Origin: Jeotgalibacillus soli
GTDB lineage: Bacteria; Bacillota; Bacilli; Bacillales; Jeotgalibacillaceae
Direction of reading: 5' to 3'
NCBI RefSeq assembly: GCF_000829435.1
Contig: NZ_JXRP01000006.1
Location: forward strand, 248,001-312,000
Length of the DNA stretch: 64,000 nucleotides
The translations under genes and the position numbers were made by a program. Shown in pieces: positions 51,878 through 59,519 of the stretch. The notes beneath the pieces are model-generated. The model was not told where the DNA came from and made no database searches. It worked only from the letters and a program-made list of their open reading frames with translations. Position 1 is the stretch's first letter; the number at the start of each line of letters is the position of its first letter.

Positions 51878-52210
51878 ATGTATTCTCCTTTTTCATAAAA
51901 CTTCCTATTGAGCATTTTACTATTTTATAATAATAGTATAAATAGGGTGAAATTTCAGCATATTATACCATCTTCATTAATGAGAAGGAATCAAAGGGTT
52001 AAAAGATTCTTTATCCGTTAATACTTCTCTTTAAACTTCTAATAGTATTATGTTTGGTAAAATGTCTGATAGATCATTTTATTCTCCAAACAGATCTGTC
52101 AGACATTTTGTTATTTCGGAATGAAGAAATGTTAACAATGTATGGATGAGTAGCTGTATGGTACCATAAATATAGCAGTAGTCTATGGGTGAAAGGAGGA
52201 GAACAGTGAA
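51878..52210. other. Intergenic region with an orphan hairpin
   Basis: Apart from the 17-bp inverted repeat at 52059-52109 I see no gene or known element here. GAAAGGAGGAG at 52190-52204 is the ribosome site of the next gene. Confidence 0.4.
52059..52109. repeat. Long inverted repeat, terminator-like, without an obvious gene
   Basis: AAAATGTCTGATAGATC pairs with GATCTGTCAGACATTTT (17 bp, one wobble) across a 17-base loop. On the plus strand it is followed by GTTATTTC. No plus-strand gene ends just before it. Confidence 0.6.
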
Positions 52211-52957
52211 ATGAGACGAAGTTCTTGGTTAGGAATTGGGTTTTTTCTGATTGGAATTGGAGTTCTAATATTTGCTTATGCCCCTGGAATTGGTCCTAAT
52301 CCAAAAAATGAGCTTTATGAATACTCATCTAGCGGTCTCCGACTTAACGTGGTTACAAACGGTGAACGTTTTACGGAAGGAGACAACATCGAAGTTGAGG
52401 TCACTCTCGTAAATGAGTTAGGTGCACCCATTACGTATGATGTGTTTTGTGAGAGAGCGATAGAGCTTAAAGTTAAAGCGGTGGATATTGATGAAGAATT
52501 ACGATCTAAACCTAAACAACGATCGTGTAAGGATCACAAGGAAAAGTCAATTATGAACGTCAACGAGCAAATTACAATCGATTCAACGTTCAAATTAGAA
52601 ATCCCGTTTAATGAAGAAGATACTATCCTTGCGCCATCCGGAAATTATGAAATACAAATATTATTTTATCCTACAGCTCAAAATGAGTTTATTTACCGCA
52701 TACCAATTGAGATCGTTCAGGAAAATCCAGAGCTGGTCAATATAAACGACGCCCGCGCGCAAGCAATGGACACCAATAAAGCAAGTGGCTGGTTTTTGAA
52801 TTATCGTGATGGGGAAAAATACGTAATCTCTGAGGAAATTCCTTATATAGAGGATGGTCATTGGATATTTACCTGGAAAGCGATGAATGCCGATCAATCG
52901 GTTGATTTGCCGGATAAAGAGCTTGTTGTAGCAGTTGATGCCTTGAAGGAAGAATAA
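52211..52957 (+). CDS. Hypothetical membrane-anchored extracellular protein
   Basis: The 248-residue protein has one N-terminal membrane helix (WLGIGFFLIGIGVLIFAYA) and a beta-rich extracellular part. A stretch LNVVTNGERFTEGDNIEVEVTLVNELGAPITYDVF resembles an Ig-like or BsuPI-like fold, and two cysteines (in FCERAI and RSCKDH) could form a disulfide. The C-terminal part ends GHWIFTWKAMNADQSVDLPDKELVV. GAAAGGAGGAG precedes the ATG. I do not recognise the family. Confidence 0.6.
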   Translation: MRRSSWLGIGFFLIGIGVLIFAYAPGIGPNPKNELYEYSSSGLRLNVVTNGERFTEGDNIEVEVTLVNELGAPITYDVFCERAIELKVKAVDIDEELRSKPKQRSCKDHKEKSIMNVNEQITIDSTFKLEIPFNEEDTILAPSGNYEIQILFYPTAQNEFIYRIPIEIVQENPELVNINDARAQAMDTNKASGWFLNYRDGEKYVISEEIPYIEDGHWIFTWKAMNADQSVDLPDKELVVAVDALKEE

Positions 52958-53244
52958 GTGAACATACCTTCTGTAATAGAGAAAATTTCGCATCACAATG
53001 ATCGATTCTGATATTTCGATCAGGCTTAATCCCATTTTATGCGTCTACGATCCTCTGACATAGGACAGAATTATTATTTCTTGATCTTGATGTTAAAAAT
53101 CCTTTGATAGTACGCATTTATTATTAAATTCTGTTGATATGGGGAATATATATTGGCCTAAATCAATCTGCGAAATTCATCATCTGCTAAAATAAATAAA
53201 GAGTACGGAAAGTGTTTTTATTTAAACGGACAGGGGATGATGGA

Positions 53245-53706
53245 ATGATCCAGTCATTATTACTAACACAAAATGATGTGCTGCAAACGATATGGAGGCT
53301 TCATCAGAGAGCCTATCGAGTAGAAGCCAATTTAATAGGCTTTCCAGAGTTACCACCTTTAATTGAAACAATAGAAAAGCTGGCTCGTTCAAAGGAGTTG
53401 TTTTTGGGTTATGTAATCGAGGGAGAAATCTTAGGTGCAGCAGCATACGAATGGCATGACAACAATGTCACGATTGCTAGGCTCATCGTAGATCCTGATC
53501 ATTTTCGCGAAGGCATTGGCTGTGCCTTGTTAAAAGCCGTGATTGTTAACACACAATCAGCGGATCAATGGTTTGTATCAACAGCCAAGAAAAATGCTCC
53601 GGCAATAAAGCTGTATGAGAGTTATGGATTCAAAGTTGAAAGCGAGAGAATAGTGAGAGAAGGATTAACTCTTGTAGAATTCAAGAAAGATAAAGAAATA
53701 GTGTAA
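53245..53706 (+). CDS. GNAT family N-acetyltransferase
   Basis: The 153-residue protein shows the acetyl-CoA loop LIVDPDHFREGIGCALLKAVI and the C-terminal NAPAIKLYESYGFKVESE of the GNAT fold. The start at 53245 follows AGGGGATGATGG; an 11-codon extension lacks a ribosome site. The acceptor is unknown. It stands alone. Confidence 0.82.
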   Translation: MIQSLLLTQNDVLQTIWRLHQRAYRVEANLIGFPELPPLIETIEKLARSKELFLGYVIEGEILGAAAYEWHDNNVTIARLIVDPDHFREGIGCALLKAVIVNTQSADQWFVSTAKKNAPAIKLYESYGFKVESERIVREGLTLVEFKKDKEIV

Positions 53707-53756
53707 AGCCCATTAGATGCAGTTTCAATGAGAAAAATGGATTATTAGAACAATTT

Positions 53757-53784
53757 CAGTTCCTGTTTCTAGAAACAGGAACTG
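53757..53784. terminator. Hairpin after the GNAT gene
   Basis: CAGTTCCTGTTT pairs perfectly with AAACAGGAACTG across CTAG. It lacks a good T-tract on either strand, so it may act as a weak terminator or mRNA 3' end. Confidence 0.5.
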
Positions 53785-53843
53785 GCAGTGATTGAAGGTA
53801 AAAGAGCTATTTTATAGCAAGAAGTTCATACTTGGACGTTTAA

Positions 53844-54071
53844 TTATTTGTGTAATTCAAAAACATCCTCTAGTTTTTCTTTTAAAAATTCGTGAGCATC
53901 CGCCACACCCTTATTGTAAATGGCTGGACCGATTTTATGTAAGATAAAATCAAGTAATAACGAAGCTGCCAAGTCTCCCAAAACCTCATCACGTTCATAC
54001 TGAAAATATGTTTGGATAGCTTTCGTCATTTCTTTTTTTTCAGCAGCTGTAAAAGAAAATTTATCTTTCAT
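53844..54071 (-). CDS. DUF2164 family protein
   Basis: The 75-residue helical protein has IQTYFQYERDEVLGDLAASLLLDFILHKIGPAIYNKGVADA, the recognisable core of DUF2164. It is cytoplasmic and of unknown function. A GTGGAGGT ribosome site precedes the ATG. Confidence 0.85.
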   Translation of the reverse strand: MKDKFSFTAAEKKEMTKAIQTYFQYERDEVLGDLAASLLLDFILHKIGPAIYNKGVADAHEFLKEKLEDVFELHK

Positions 54072-54197
54072 TGTTAGACCTCCACTTTATTTATCTCAGT
54101 CATTTTATCATCATTAGTGGAGAAAAAAAGAATTAGTAAGATAAAAATCTCCTATAAGCTGCTGTAACATGAACTAAATCCACAATGGAAGACTACG

Positions 54198-54383
54198 CTA
54201 CGAGGTGCGGTTTTGTTTCTCATCTTTCGGCGGCTGGATTGTTAAGAGAAATAGGGCCAGTGCAGCTCCGAAGCCGGTCATTGCTTTAAACGACCATTCA
54301 CCATAATAAAACCAGAATAACAGACCCATTAAACCGAATAAAATCATTGCAATGATCGAAGTCCTTCGCAGCAGTTGGTCCAC
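54198..54383 (-). CDS. Small membrane protein under a SigW-type promoter
   Basis: The 61-residue protein has two membrane helices (SIIAMILFGLMGLLFWFYY and MTGFGAALALFLLTI) and a charged tail (PPKDEKQNRTS). The start is a GTG with AAAGGGGG upstream; an overlapping ATG in another frame gives no membrane protein. A TGAAAC-N16-CGTA promoter lies just upstream on the same strand. The family is not recognised, and envelope stress induction is inferred. Confidence 0.65.
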   Translation of the reverse strand: MDQLLRRTSIIAMILFGLMGLLFWFYYGEWSFKAMTGFGAALALFLLTIQPPKDEKQNRTS

Positions 54384-54420
54384 CTCTCATCCCCCTTTAA
54401 TTCCTTTTTTATTACCATAA

Positions 54421-54446
54421 TACGCAATAGATGTTAGAAAGTTTCA
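54421..54446 (-). promoter_or_regulatory. SigW-type promoter of the small membrane protein gene
   Basis: On the minus strand TGAAAC and CGTA are separated by exactly 16 bases, about 38 bases before the GTG start. Confidence 0.62.
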
Positions 54447-54545
54447 ATTATTTATGGTTTTCCTTGTATATTATGACTATTAATAAAGAAATGATACGCG
54501 ATAACTAACGATTAATCATAGATTTGTTTTAAGGTTCAATAATGA

Positions 54546-54728
54546 TCAGCTGCGCAGCATTTTTTTAATCTCTTTTTTTTGTTTTTGATCACGAATAATA
54601 ATGATGGCGTGAATGAGGCCAGGAATGTAGCCGAGAAATGTTAATACGATATTGAGTAAAAAGTGACCGAATTTACCTGTGAAAAGCACGGCGAGCGGCG
54701 GGAAAATGATTGCAAGAATGTATAACAT
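54546..54728 (-). CDS. YqaE/Pmp3 family membrane protein
   Basis: The 60-residue protein has the Pmp3/UPF0057 pattern IIFPPLAVLFTGKFGHFLLNIVLTFLGYIPGLIHAIIII with two membrane helices and a basic tail. Related plant and yeast proteins act in ion and stress tolerance; the bacterial role is unclear. It has its own ribosome site and faces the same way as the neighbouring pullulanase gene. Confidence 0.9.
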   Translation of the reverse strand: MLYILAIIFPPLAVLFTGKFGHFLLNIVLTFLGYIPGLIHAIIIIRDQKQKKEIKKMLRS

Positions 54729-54793
54729 CAGGTCATCTGCCTTTCTTGTTCGTTTTCTATCTTTTCCCTTGATAGAAGGGAGCTAAACTACAA

Positions 54794-54819
54794 AAAAACG
54801 CCAGCTAAGCCAGCGTTTT
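54794..54819 (-). terminator. Terminator of the pullulanase gene
   Basis: On the minus strand AAAACGC and GCGTTTT arms flank an 11-base loop, followed by a T-run (GTTTTTTTG). The arms abut the stop codon. Confidence 0.6.
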
Positions 54820-57368
54820 CATTTTCGCATCAAAACATACGTTCCATACCGCGGGACTTCAATCGAGTCACGTTTTATAATGCTAAGGGATTCAATCCCC
54901 GCGCGTGTACCATTCACCAGAACATGCCAAGGACCATCCGATTCAAGTGGAATGGTAACAGATACATCTCGTGCATTGTGGACAACCATAAGTTCTGCTG
55001 CCGGATCGTGATGACCATGCGCATCCAATCGATATGCAATGACGCGGTCAATGGTCTGGTAAAAATGCATAAATTTCTGTACTTGTTCTAACGTCCGCAT
55101 CCGGAAGGATTGAAATGATTTCCGAAGCTGAATTAATCCTTTAATATAATCCACCTCTTGAGCAAATTCAGCTCGGCGATCCCAGTCCAGCTGGTTAATT
55201 CGATCCGGAGAACGGTAGCTATTGTGTTCACCGTTTTTCGTTCGCATAAATTCCTGTCCGGCGTGAAGAAAGCTAATTCCCTGTGACAATAACACAACAG
55301 ATGTGGCAAGCTTATGCATGGCCTTAAGATCTTCCTGTGATGCTTGAGGATTGGTCAAACAAAGCTTATCCCAAAGTGTATGATTGTCGTGAGCTTCAAC
55401 ATAATTGACGACTTGGTTTGGTGCAGTATAGCTAGGGCGCTCGTATGGAAATTTCATACCGGCGGTAATTCCCTGTTTAATAATATAATCGAGACCGCTT
55501 TTTCCATTAACAAAGCCATTATCCCGATCGGAGAAATTATTTCCTTTTAAATGATCACGAATGGAATCGTTAAAATGACCAATGCGCTGCATTTTATGAG
55601 CATTGTATTGATTGGCTTTTTTCTCCCCTGGCAAAGCGGTATGCAAATCCCATCCTTCTCCCAATATAATAATGGCTGGATCAATTGAATCGAGCGCTTT
55701 TCTAATTTCATTCATCGTATCAACATCATGAATTCCCATTAAATCAAAACGGAAACCATCGAGGTGGTATTCTGTTGCCCAATAAACGAGAGAATCAACG
55801 ATAAATTTTCGCATCATTGAGCGTTCTGATGCGGTATCATTGCCAACGCCTGTTCCGTTTGAAAGCCATCCTTCTTCTGTATATCTGAAGTAATAACCGG
55901 GAACCAATTGTTGAAAGCTGGAACGAGCGGCATCGTATACATGATTATAAACAACATCCATAATCACACGAAGCCCCTGGTCATGCATGGTTTGAATCAT
56001 CTGTTTTAATTCCATGATACGAACACAAGGCTTGTAAGGATCAGTGGAGTATGAACCATCAGGTGCATTATAATGCTTTGGATCATACCCCCAGTTATAT
56101 TGAGGAGTGGCTAATCTTGTTTCATCGACTGTCCAAAAATCATATATAGGAAGAAGTTGGACATGGGTAACACCAAGTTCTTTAATGTAACGTAATCCCG
56201 TGGAGATTCCGTCTGATGTTTCAGTATTCGTTTCCGTTAGACCAAGAAACTTTCCTTTATGCTGGATGCCGCTGTTTGGATGAATGGATGCATCCCTTAC
56301 ATGCAGCTCATAGATAATGGCATCCTCGATATTTGCAAGCGGCGGTTTTGCTGATGTCCATTGTACTGGATTTGTTTGTGCCAAGTTAACCACTACGCCT
56401 TTTTCTCCGTTTACGGTTACAGCACGTGCATAAGGATCTACGGCTTCATGCCAGTATTTACCGATTTTGACCTTGAACATATAGGCAGTTTCATGCAGAT
56501 TTCCATTCAGCTGAATGCTCCATGTTCCTTTGGGACCTTTCTCCATTACGTTGAGTATCGGTTCCTTATCTGGTGATGGAGGGTAGATAACGACCGCTGC
56601 TTCTGAAGCGGAAGGAGCCCATAAACGGAAAAGAGTACCTCCTTCTGAATAGATGGCCCCGAGTGTTCCGCTATAAGAAAACTCATCATCAAATTCTTTT
56701 GTTCGAACGATCTCTCCATAAGTGACATCACAGTAGCCGAAGTGTGAGATTGCAACTCGGTATTGATCACTCAGGGTCAGTTTTTCTTTTGTTATGATGG
56801 TTAGCTGGTGTGCGAGATCTGAATCATAGTGGTCCTTAGAGATTCGGATATCTTGAATGGTTGCACCTTCTAAATTAACGGCAATATTATCATGATCCCA
56901 ATCAAAGGCAAGATTGGTTTTGACCTGAATTTCCTGCCAAGAATTTTGTTCAGCACTAATAATACCCGGCGAGACATCCACTTCGTTTGCACTATGATAA
57001 ATGCGCTCCATTCCCTGCATCAGCCATGCTTCTGCATAACCGTTTTGGTCAAATGATGTTATAAATCGATCATCAAAACGCTTGCTGGCCCAGTCGTTCT
57101 CCACCGTGCTTTTTCTTATAATAAAACCAACACGATTAATCCCTGTCGGCTCCTCCATTGTAAAGGTGGCAGAACGTCCGTACGCAGGTGATTCCACGAA
57201 TTCAACCATTCTTCCGCTTTGACCATCAAGCCAAACCCATAGATTCCATCCTTCGTAGTCCCCGTCGTAACGATGGTAATGTAGTGTAATGGTTACTTTA
57301 TTAAAGCTTCCTGAGTTGTGATTACCATGAGAGAAATCACCAGGCTGCCTACCCTGTATTGTTACCAT
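54819..57368 (-). CDS. pulA: Type I pullulanase, cytoplasmic, with N-terminal CBM41
   Basis: The 849-residue enzyme hydrolyses alpha-1,6 branches of pullulan and limit dextrins. Domains in order are a CBM41-like module (about 24-115, YHRYDGDYEGWNLWVWLDG), a linker domain (about 130-225), a CBM48-like module (about 235-330) and the GH13_14 catalytic barrel. The pullulanase motif YNWGYDP is at 424-430, with Asp542 as nucleophile, Glu571 as acid/base (GEGWD) and Asp661 in EAHDNHT. There is no signal peptide, which is unusual with CBM41, so it likely acts inside the cell on imported dextrins. The gene stands alone. Confidence 0.93.
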   Translation of the reverse strand: MVTIQGRQPGDFSHGNHNSGSFNKVTITLHYHRYDGDYEGWNLWVWLDGQSGRMVEFVESPAYGRSATFTMEEPTGINRVGFIIRKSTVENDWASKRFDDRFITSFDQNGYAEAWLMQGMERIYHSANEVDVSPGIISAEQNSWQEIQVKTNLAFDWDHDNIAVNLEGATIQDIRISKDHYDSDLAHQLTIITKEKLTLSDQYRVAISHFGYCDVTYGEIVRTKEFDDEFSYSGTLGAIYSEGGTLFRLWAPSASEAAVVIYPPSPDKEPILNVMEKGPKGTWSIQLNGNLHETAYMFKVKIGKYWHEAVDPYARAVTVNGEKGVVVNLAQTNPVQWTSAKPPLANIEDAIIYELHVRDASIHPNSGIQHKGKFLGLTETNTETSDGISTGLRYIKELGVTHVQLLPIYDFWTVDETRLATPQYNWGYDPKHYNAPDGSYSTDPYKPCVRIMELKQMIQTMHDQGLRVIMDVVYNHVYDAARSSFQQLVPGYYFRYTEEGWLSNGTGVGNDTASERSMMRKFIVDSLVYWATEYHLDGFRFDLMGIHDVDTMNEIRKALDSIDPAIIILGEGWDLHTALPGEKKANQYNAHKMQRIGHFNDSIRDHLKGNNFSDRDNGFVNGKSGLDYIIKQGITAGMKFPYERPSYTAPNQVVNYVEAHDNHTLWDKLCLTNPQASQEDLKAMHKLATSVVLLSQGISFLHAGQEFMRTKNGEHNSYRSPDRINQLDWDRRAEFAQEVDYIKGLIQLRKSFQSFRMRTLEQVQKFMHFYQTIDRVIAYRLDAHGHHDPAAELMVVHNARDVSVTIPLESDGPWHVLVNGTRAGIESLSIIKRDSIEVPRYGTYVLMRK

Positions 57369-57930
57369 TTTTTAATCAACACCTTTTCTGCCGAGTTTTC
57401 ATTTATTCGATAATAAAGTGTTTTATACAGTATATTTTATGCGCTGTAGAATGTAGCTAGAAATAAAGCTGTTTATAAGACGTATGTGACTTTATTTCAT
57501 CGTTATAACCAAAGTTTTGTAAATTTAATCTTTTTGCTCACTACTGAATCCCTCTTTGGAGGAAGAATGAAAAATCAGCCAAGTGTTTGATAGTTCAGAT
57601 TATATAACTAACACCTGTTCATAATGTGCAAATATATGAATTCATTTCCATAAAGGTTGGTACAATTATAACGTAAAACAGTCAAAAATCGACGATTATC
57701 CCGTTAATTCTATCAATACAAGTATTTTCATCCCCATGTTAATCTATTATTATCAAAGGATTTCAAATTTGGTGATAAATAATATGTGGATCTGAGAGGG
57801 AAATTAAGCAAGCTAAGGCTTTATAAACTATAGGTGACGCTGTACTTAAGCTGAAGTGTTTTTCTCTTTAACCACAGGGCAAGCATCCGTTGAATGTACA
57901 ACTTCGTGCAGAAATTCATGAGAAAAGCTG
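57369..57930. other. Long intergenic region upstream of the pullulanase gene
   Basis: I see no gene here. The pullulanase promoter should lie near 57410-57480 on the minus strand, where AT-rich TATACT and TATAAA sequences occur. A GGAGGAAGAATG near 57558 opens only eight codons. The remainder has no recognised structure. Confidence 0.4.
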
Positions 57931-58056
57931 TATGATATGCCTCTGGTTTTGGTTTTGCACGAGTACAATAATTGATATATGTTCATCCTCCCCCCCTGAA
58001 CATATAGACAGAGCTGGCTAAGGTGTGTCTAACACTGAAAAGCCAGCTTCTTTTTA
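57931..58056 (+). ncRNA. Candidate small RNA with a C-rich hairpin loop
   Basis: TATGAT at 57931 could be a -10 box. A perfect 10-bp stem (57976-57985 with 57997-58006) displays the loop TCCTCCCCCCC, complementary to ribosome-binding sites. A terminator follows: AGCTGGCT (58012-58019) with AGCCAGCT (58041-58048), then CTTCTTTTT. There is no coding frame of note. C-rich unpaired loops are a hallmark of Gram-positive sRNAs that bind Shine-Dalgarno sequences (RsaE/RoxS, FsrA). The -35 box is not convincing. Confidence 0.4.
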
Positions 58057-58157
58057 TGGTAATAAAACACTTAGAAGTCAGAATACTTTAAAAATTAAGC
58101 GAAAAGTATATGATAGAAGAAGGATTCTTATAATAGCCAAATAGGGAGTTGATGATT

Positions 58158-58781
58158 GTGAAAGTTTTATACATTAATGCCAATCCGAGAAATAAAAAAT
58201 CGGTAAGTGAAGAAATTGCGGATGTCTTTATTGAACAGTTTAAAGAACAGGGGAAATCCGTGGAAGTGGAATATGCCCATCTATATGAAATGGAGCTGCA
58301 GGACATTGATGAAGAGGTTTTAGCAGCATGGGGAAAGAAAAGATCAGGAGAACCGCTTACAGAAGGAGAAGAAAATAAAACGAAAGTAATGGATAAGGTT
58401 CTCGAGCAATTTTTAGCAGCAGATCTTTATGTCTTCATTACTCCGTTTTGGAATCTTTTATTTCCGCCGCGTTTAAAAACCTATATTGATTCATTATGTA
58501 TCCCAGGGAAATCCTTTCGATACACAGCAAATGGACAGGAGGGGCTTATTTCAGGAAAGAGAGTGGTTCACATCCAGGTTGTAGGCGGCGTTTATAAAGG
58601 TACTGGACTGAATTTCTCTGAGGATTACCTTCGTGAAATCATGCGATTTGTTGGGATTAAAGAGTATGATTCTGTTATATGTGAGGGAATGAGTCAATTT
58701 CCTGAGTTAGCAGGGAAAATCCTTGAGGATTCGAAAAAAGAAGCATCAGAGCTTGCTCATAAGCTGGCTAGAATAGAATAA
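58158..58781 (+). CDS. azoR: FMN-dependent NADH-azoreductase
   Basis: The protein (207 aa) is a flavodoxin-like reductase of the AzoR family: VLYINANPRNKKSVSEEIADVFIE at the start, then VFITPFWNLLFPPRLKTYIDSLC and HIQVVGGVYKG. These enzymes reduce azo dyes and quinones with FMN. The start is probably the GTG at 58158 with GGGAG nine bases upstream; an ATG two codons earlier is possible. In B. subtilis azoreductases are controlled by YodB, and a YodB-like gene lies at 6 kb, but I see no clear YodB site here. Confidence 0.88.
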   Translation: MKVLYINANPRNKKSVSEEIADVFIEQFKEQGKSVEVEYAHLYEMELQDIDEEVLAAWGKKRSGEPLTEGEENKTKVMDKVLEQFLAADLYVFITPFWNLLFPPRLKTYIDSLCIPGKSFRYTANGQEGLISGKRVVHIQVVGGVYKGTGLNFSEDYLREIMRFVGIKEYDSVICEGMSQFPELAGKILEDSKKEASELAHKLARIE

Positions 58782-58796
58782 TCAGCAGCTAAACTC

Positions 58797-58857
58797 AGCA
58801 TGGACCTTTTTCATTCGCAACAATGCGAAGAATGAGCTCACCGTGCTGATTTTTTTG
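58797..58857 (+). terminator. Terminator after azoR
   Basis: CAGCATGG pairs with CCGTGCTG around an inner CATTCGCA/TGCGAAGAATG hairpin and is followed by eight T residues. Confidence 0.82.
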
Positions 58858-58877
58858 TTTAAAAAGCATGAATATTT

Positions 58878-58903
58878 TGAAACATTCGGCAGGCTCATTC
58901 GTA
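58878..58903 (+). promoter_or_regulatory. SigW promoter of yuaF-floT
   Basis: TGAAAC and CGTA are separated by exactly 16 bases. The homologous yuaFGI operon of B. subtilis is a known SigW target. Confidence 0.82.
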
Positions 58904-58948
58904 TTCATAAATACAGGATGTTACAGGAAAGGAAGGAGGTTACTTGTA

Positions 58949-59491
58949 ATGGAGCTATTTGGCTATACGCTTGAGAGTATGTATTTAATCCTGTTGCTCA
59001 TATCGGGGACCGTTACACTGTTATATCTCTTTTTTGGTGATGCGGTTGAAGGGATAGGAGAGGCGATTAGTTTTTTCAATCCTACTACAATCTTAGGTTT
59101 TATTGCGTTATTTTCAGCAAGCGGTTATTTATTTGAATCACTTACATCACTTTCTTCATTTGTTTCATTGCCACTAAGCATAGCAATTGCATCTGTGCTT
59201 AGCTTTCTTCTTCATTTCTTTATATTAGTCCCGTTAAAATCAGCGGAGGAGTCATTGGCTTATACGGAAGAATCATTAGGAGGGAGAATCGGGAAGGTGA
59301 TCATCCCGATTCCGGCTGATGGATTTGGAGAAGTTTTTATTGAAAGCTACAGCGGTATGATTTCAAAACCCGCCTCTAGCTATGACAATGTTCCAATCGC
59401 AGAAGGAAAGCAAGTGCTTATCATTGATGTGGCGGGCGGCGTCTTGCATGTAAAAGAGTATGAAACATCGCCTATTTTCTACGGTGAGTAA
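58949..59491 (+). CDS. yuaF: YuaF, NfeD-family membrane partner of flotillin
   Basis: The 180-residue protein has three or four N-terminal membrane helices (YLILLLISGTVTLLYLFFG, TILGFIALFSASGYLF and SIAIASVLSFLLHFFILV). Its C-terminal OB-fold domain (GKVIIPIPADGFGEVFIES) faces the cytoplasm or outside. The start at 58949 follows GGAAGGAGG; the upstream open frame overlaps the promoter. It is 28 bases from floT. NfeD-like proteins act with flotillin in membrane organisation. Confidence 0.9.
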   Translation: MELFGYTLESMYLILLLISGTVTLLYLFFGDAVEGIGEAISFFNPTTILGFIALFSASGYLFESLTSLSSFVSLPLSIAIASVLSFLLHFFILVPLKSAEESLAYTEESLGGRIGKVIIPIPADGFGEVFIESYSGMISKPASSYDNVPIAEGKQVLIIDVAGGVLHVKEYETSPIFYGE

Positions 59492-59519
59492 ACGATCATT
59501 TTATGAGGGAGGAAATCAT

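Noticed and set aside
53757-53784. The perfect hairpin as a strong terminator
   Set aside because: The stem is good but neither strand has a proper T-tract, so I list it with modest confidence only.
57931-58056. Identity with RoxS/RsaE or the Bacillaceae-1 RNA motif
   Set aside because: Only the C-rich loop is shared; the conserved sequence blocks of those RNAs are not visible.
58060-58150. A YodB operator upstream of azoR
   Set aside because: ATACTTT and AAAGTAT arms are about 20 bases apart and do not fit the YodB site spacing, so I do not claim it.
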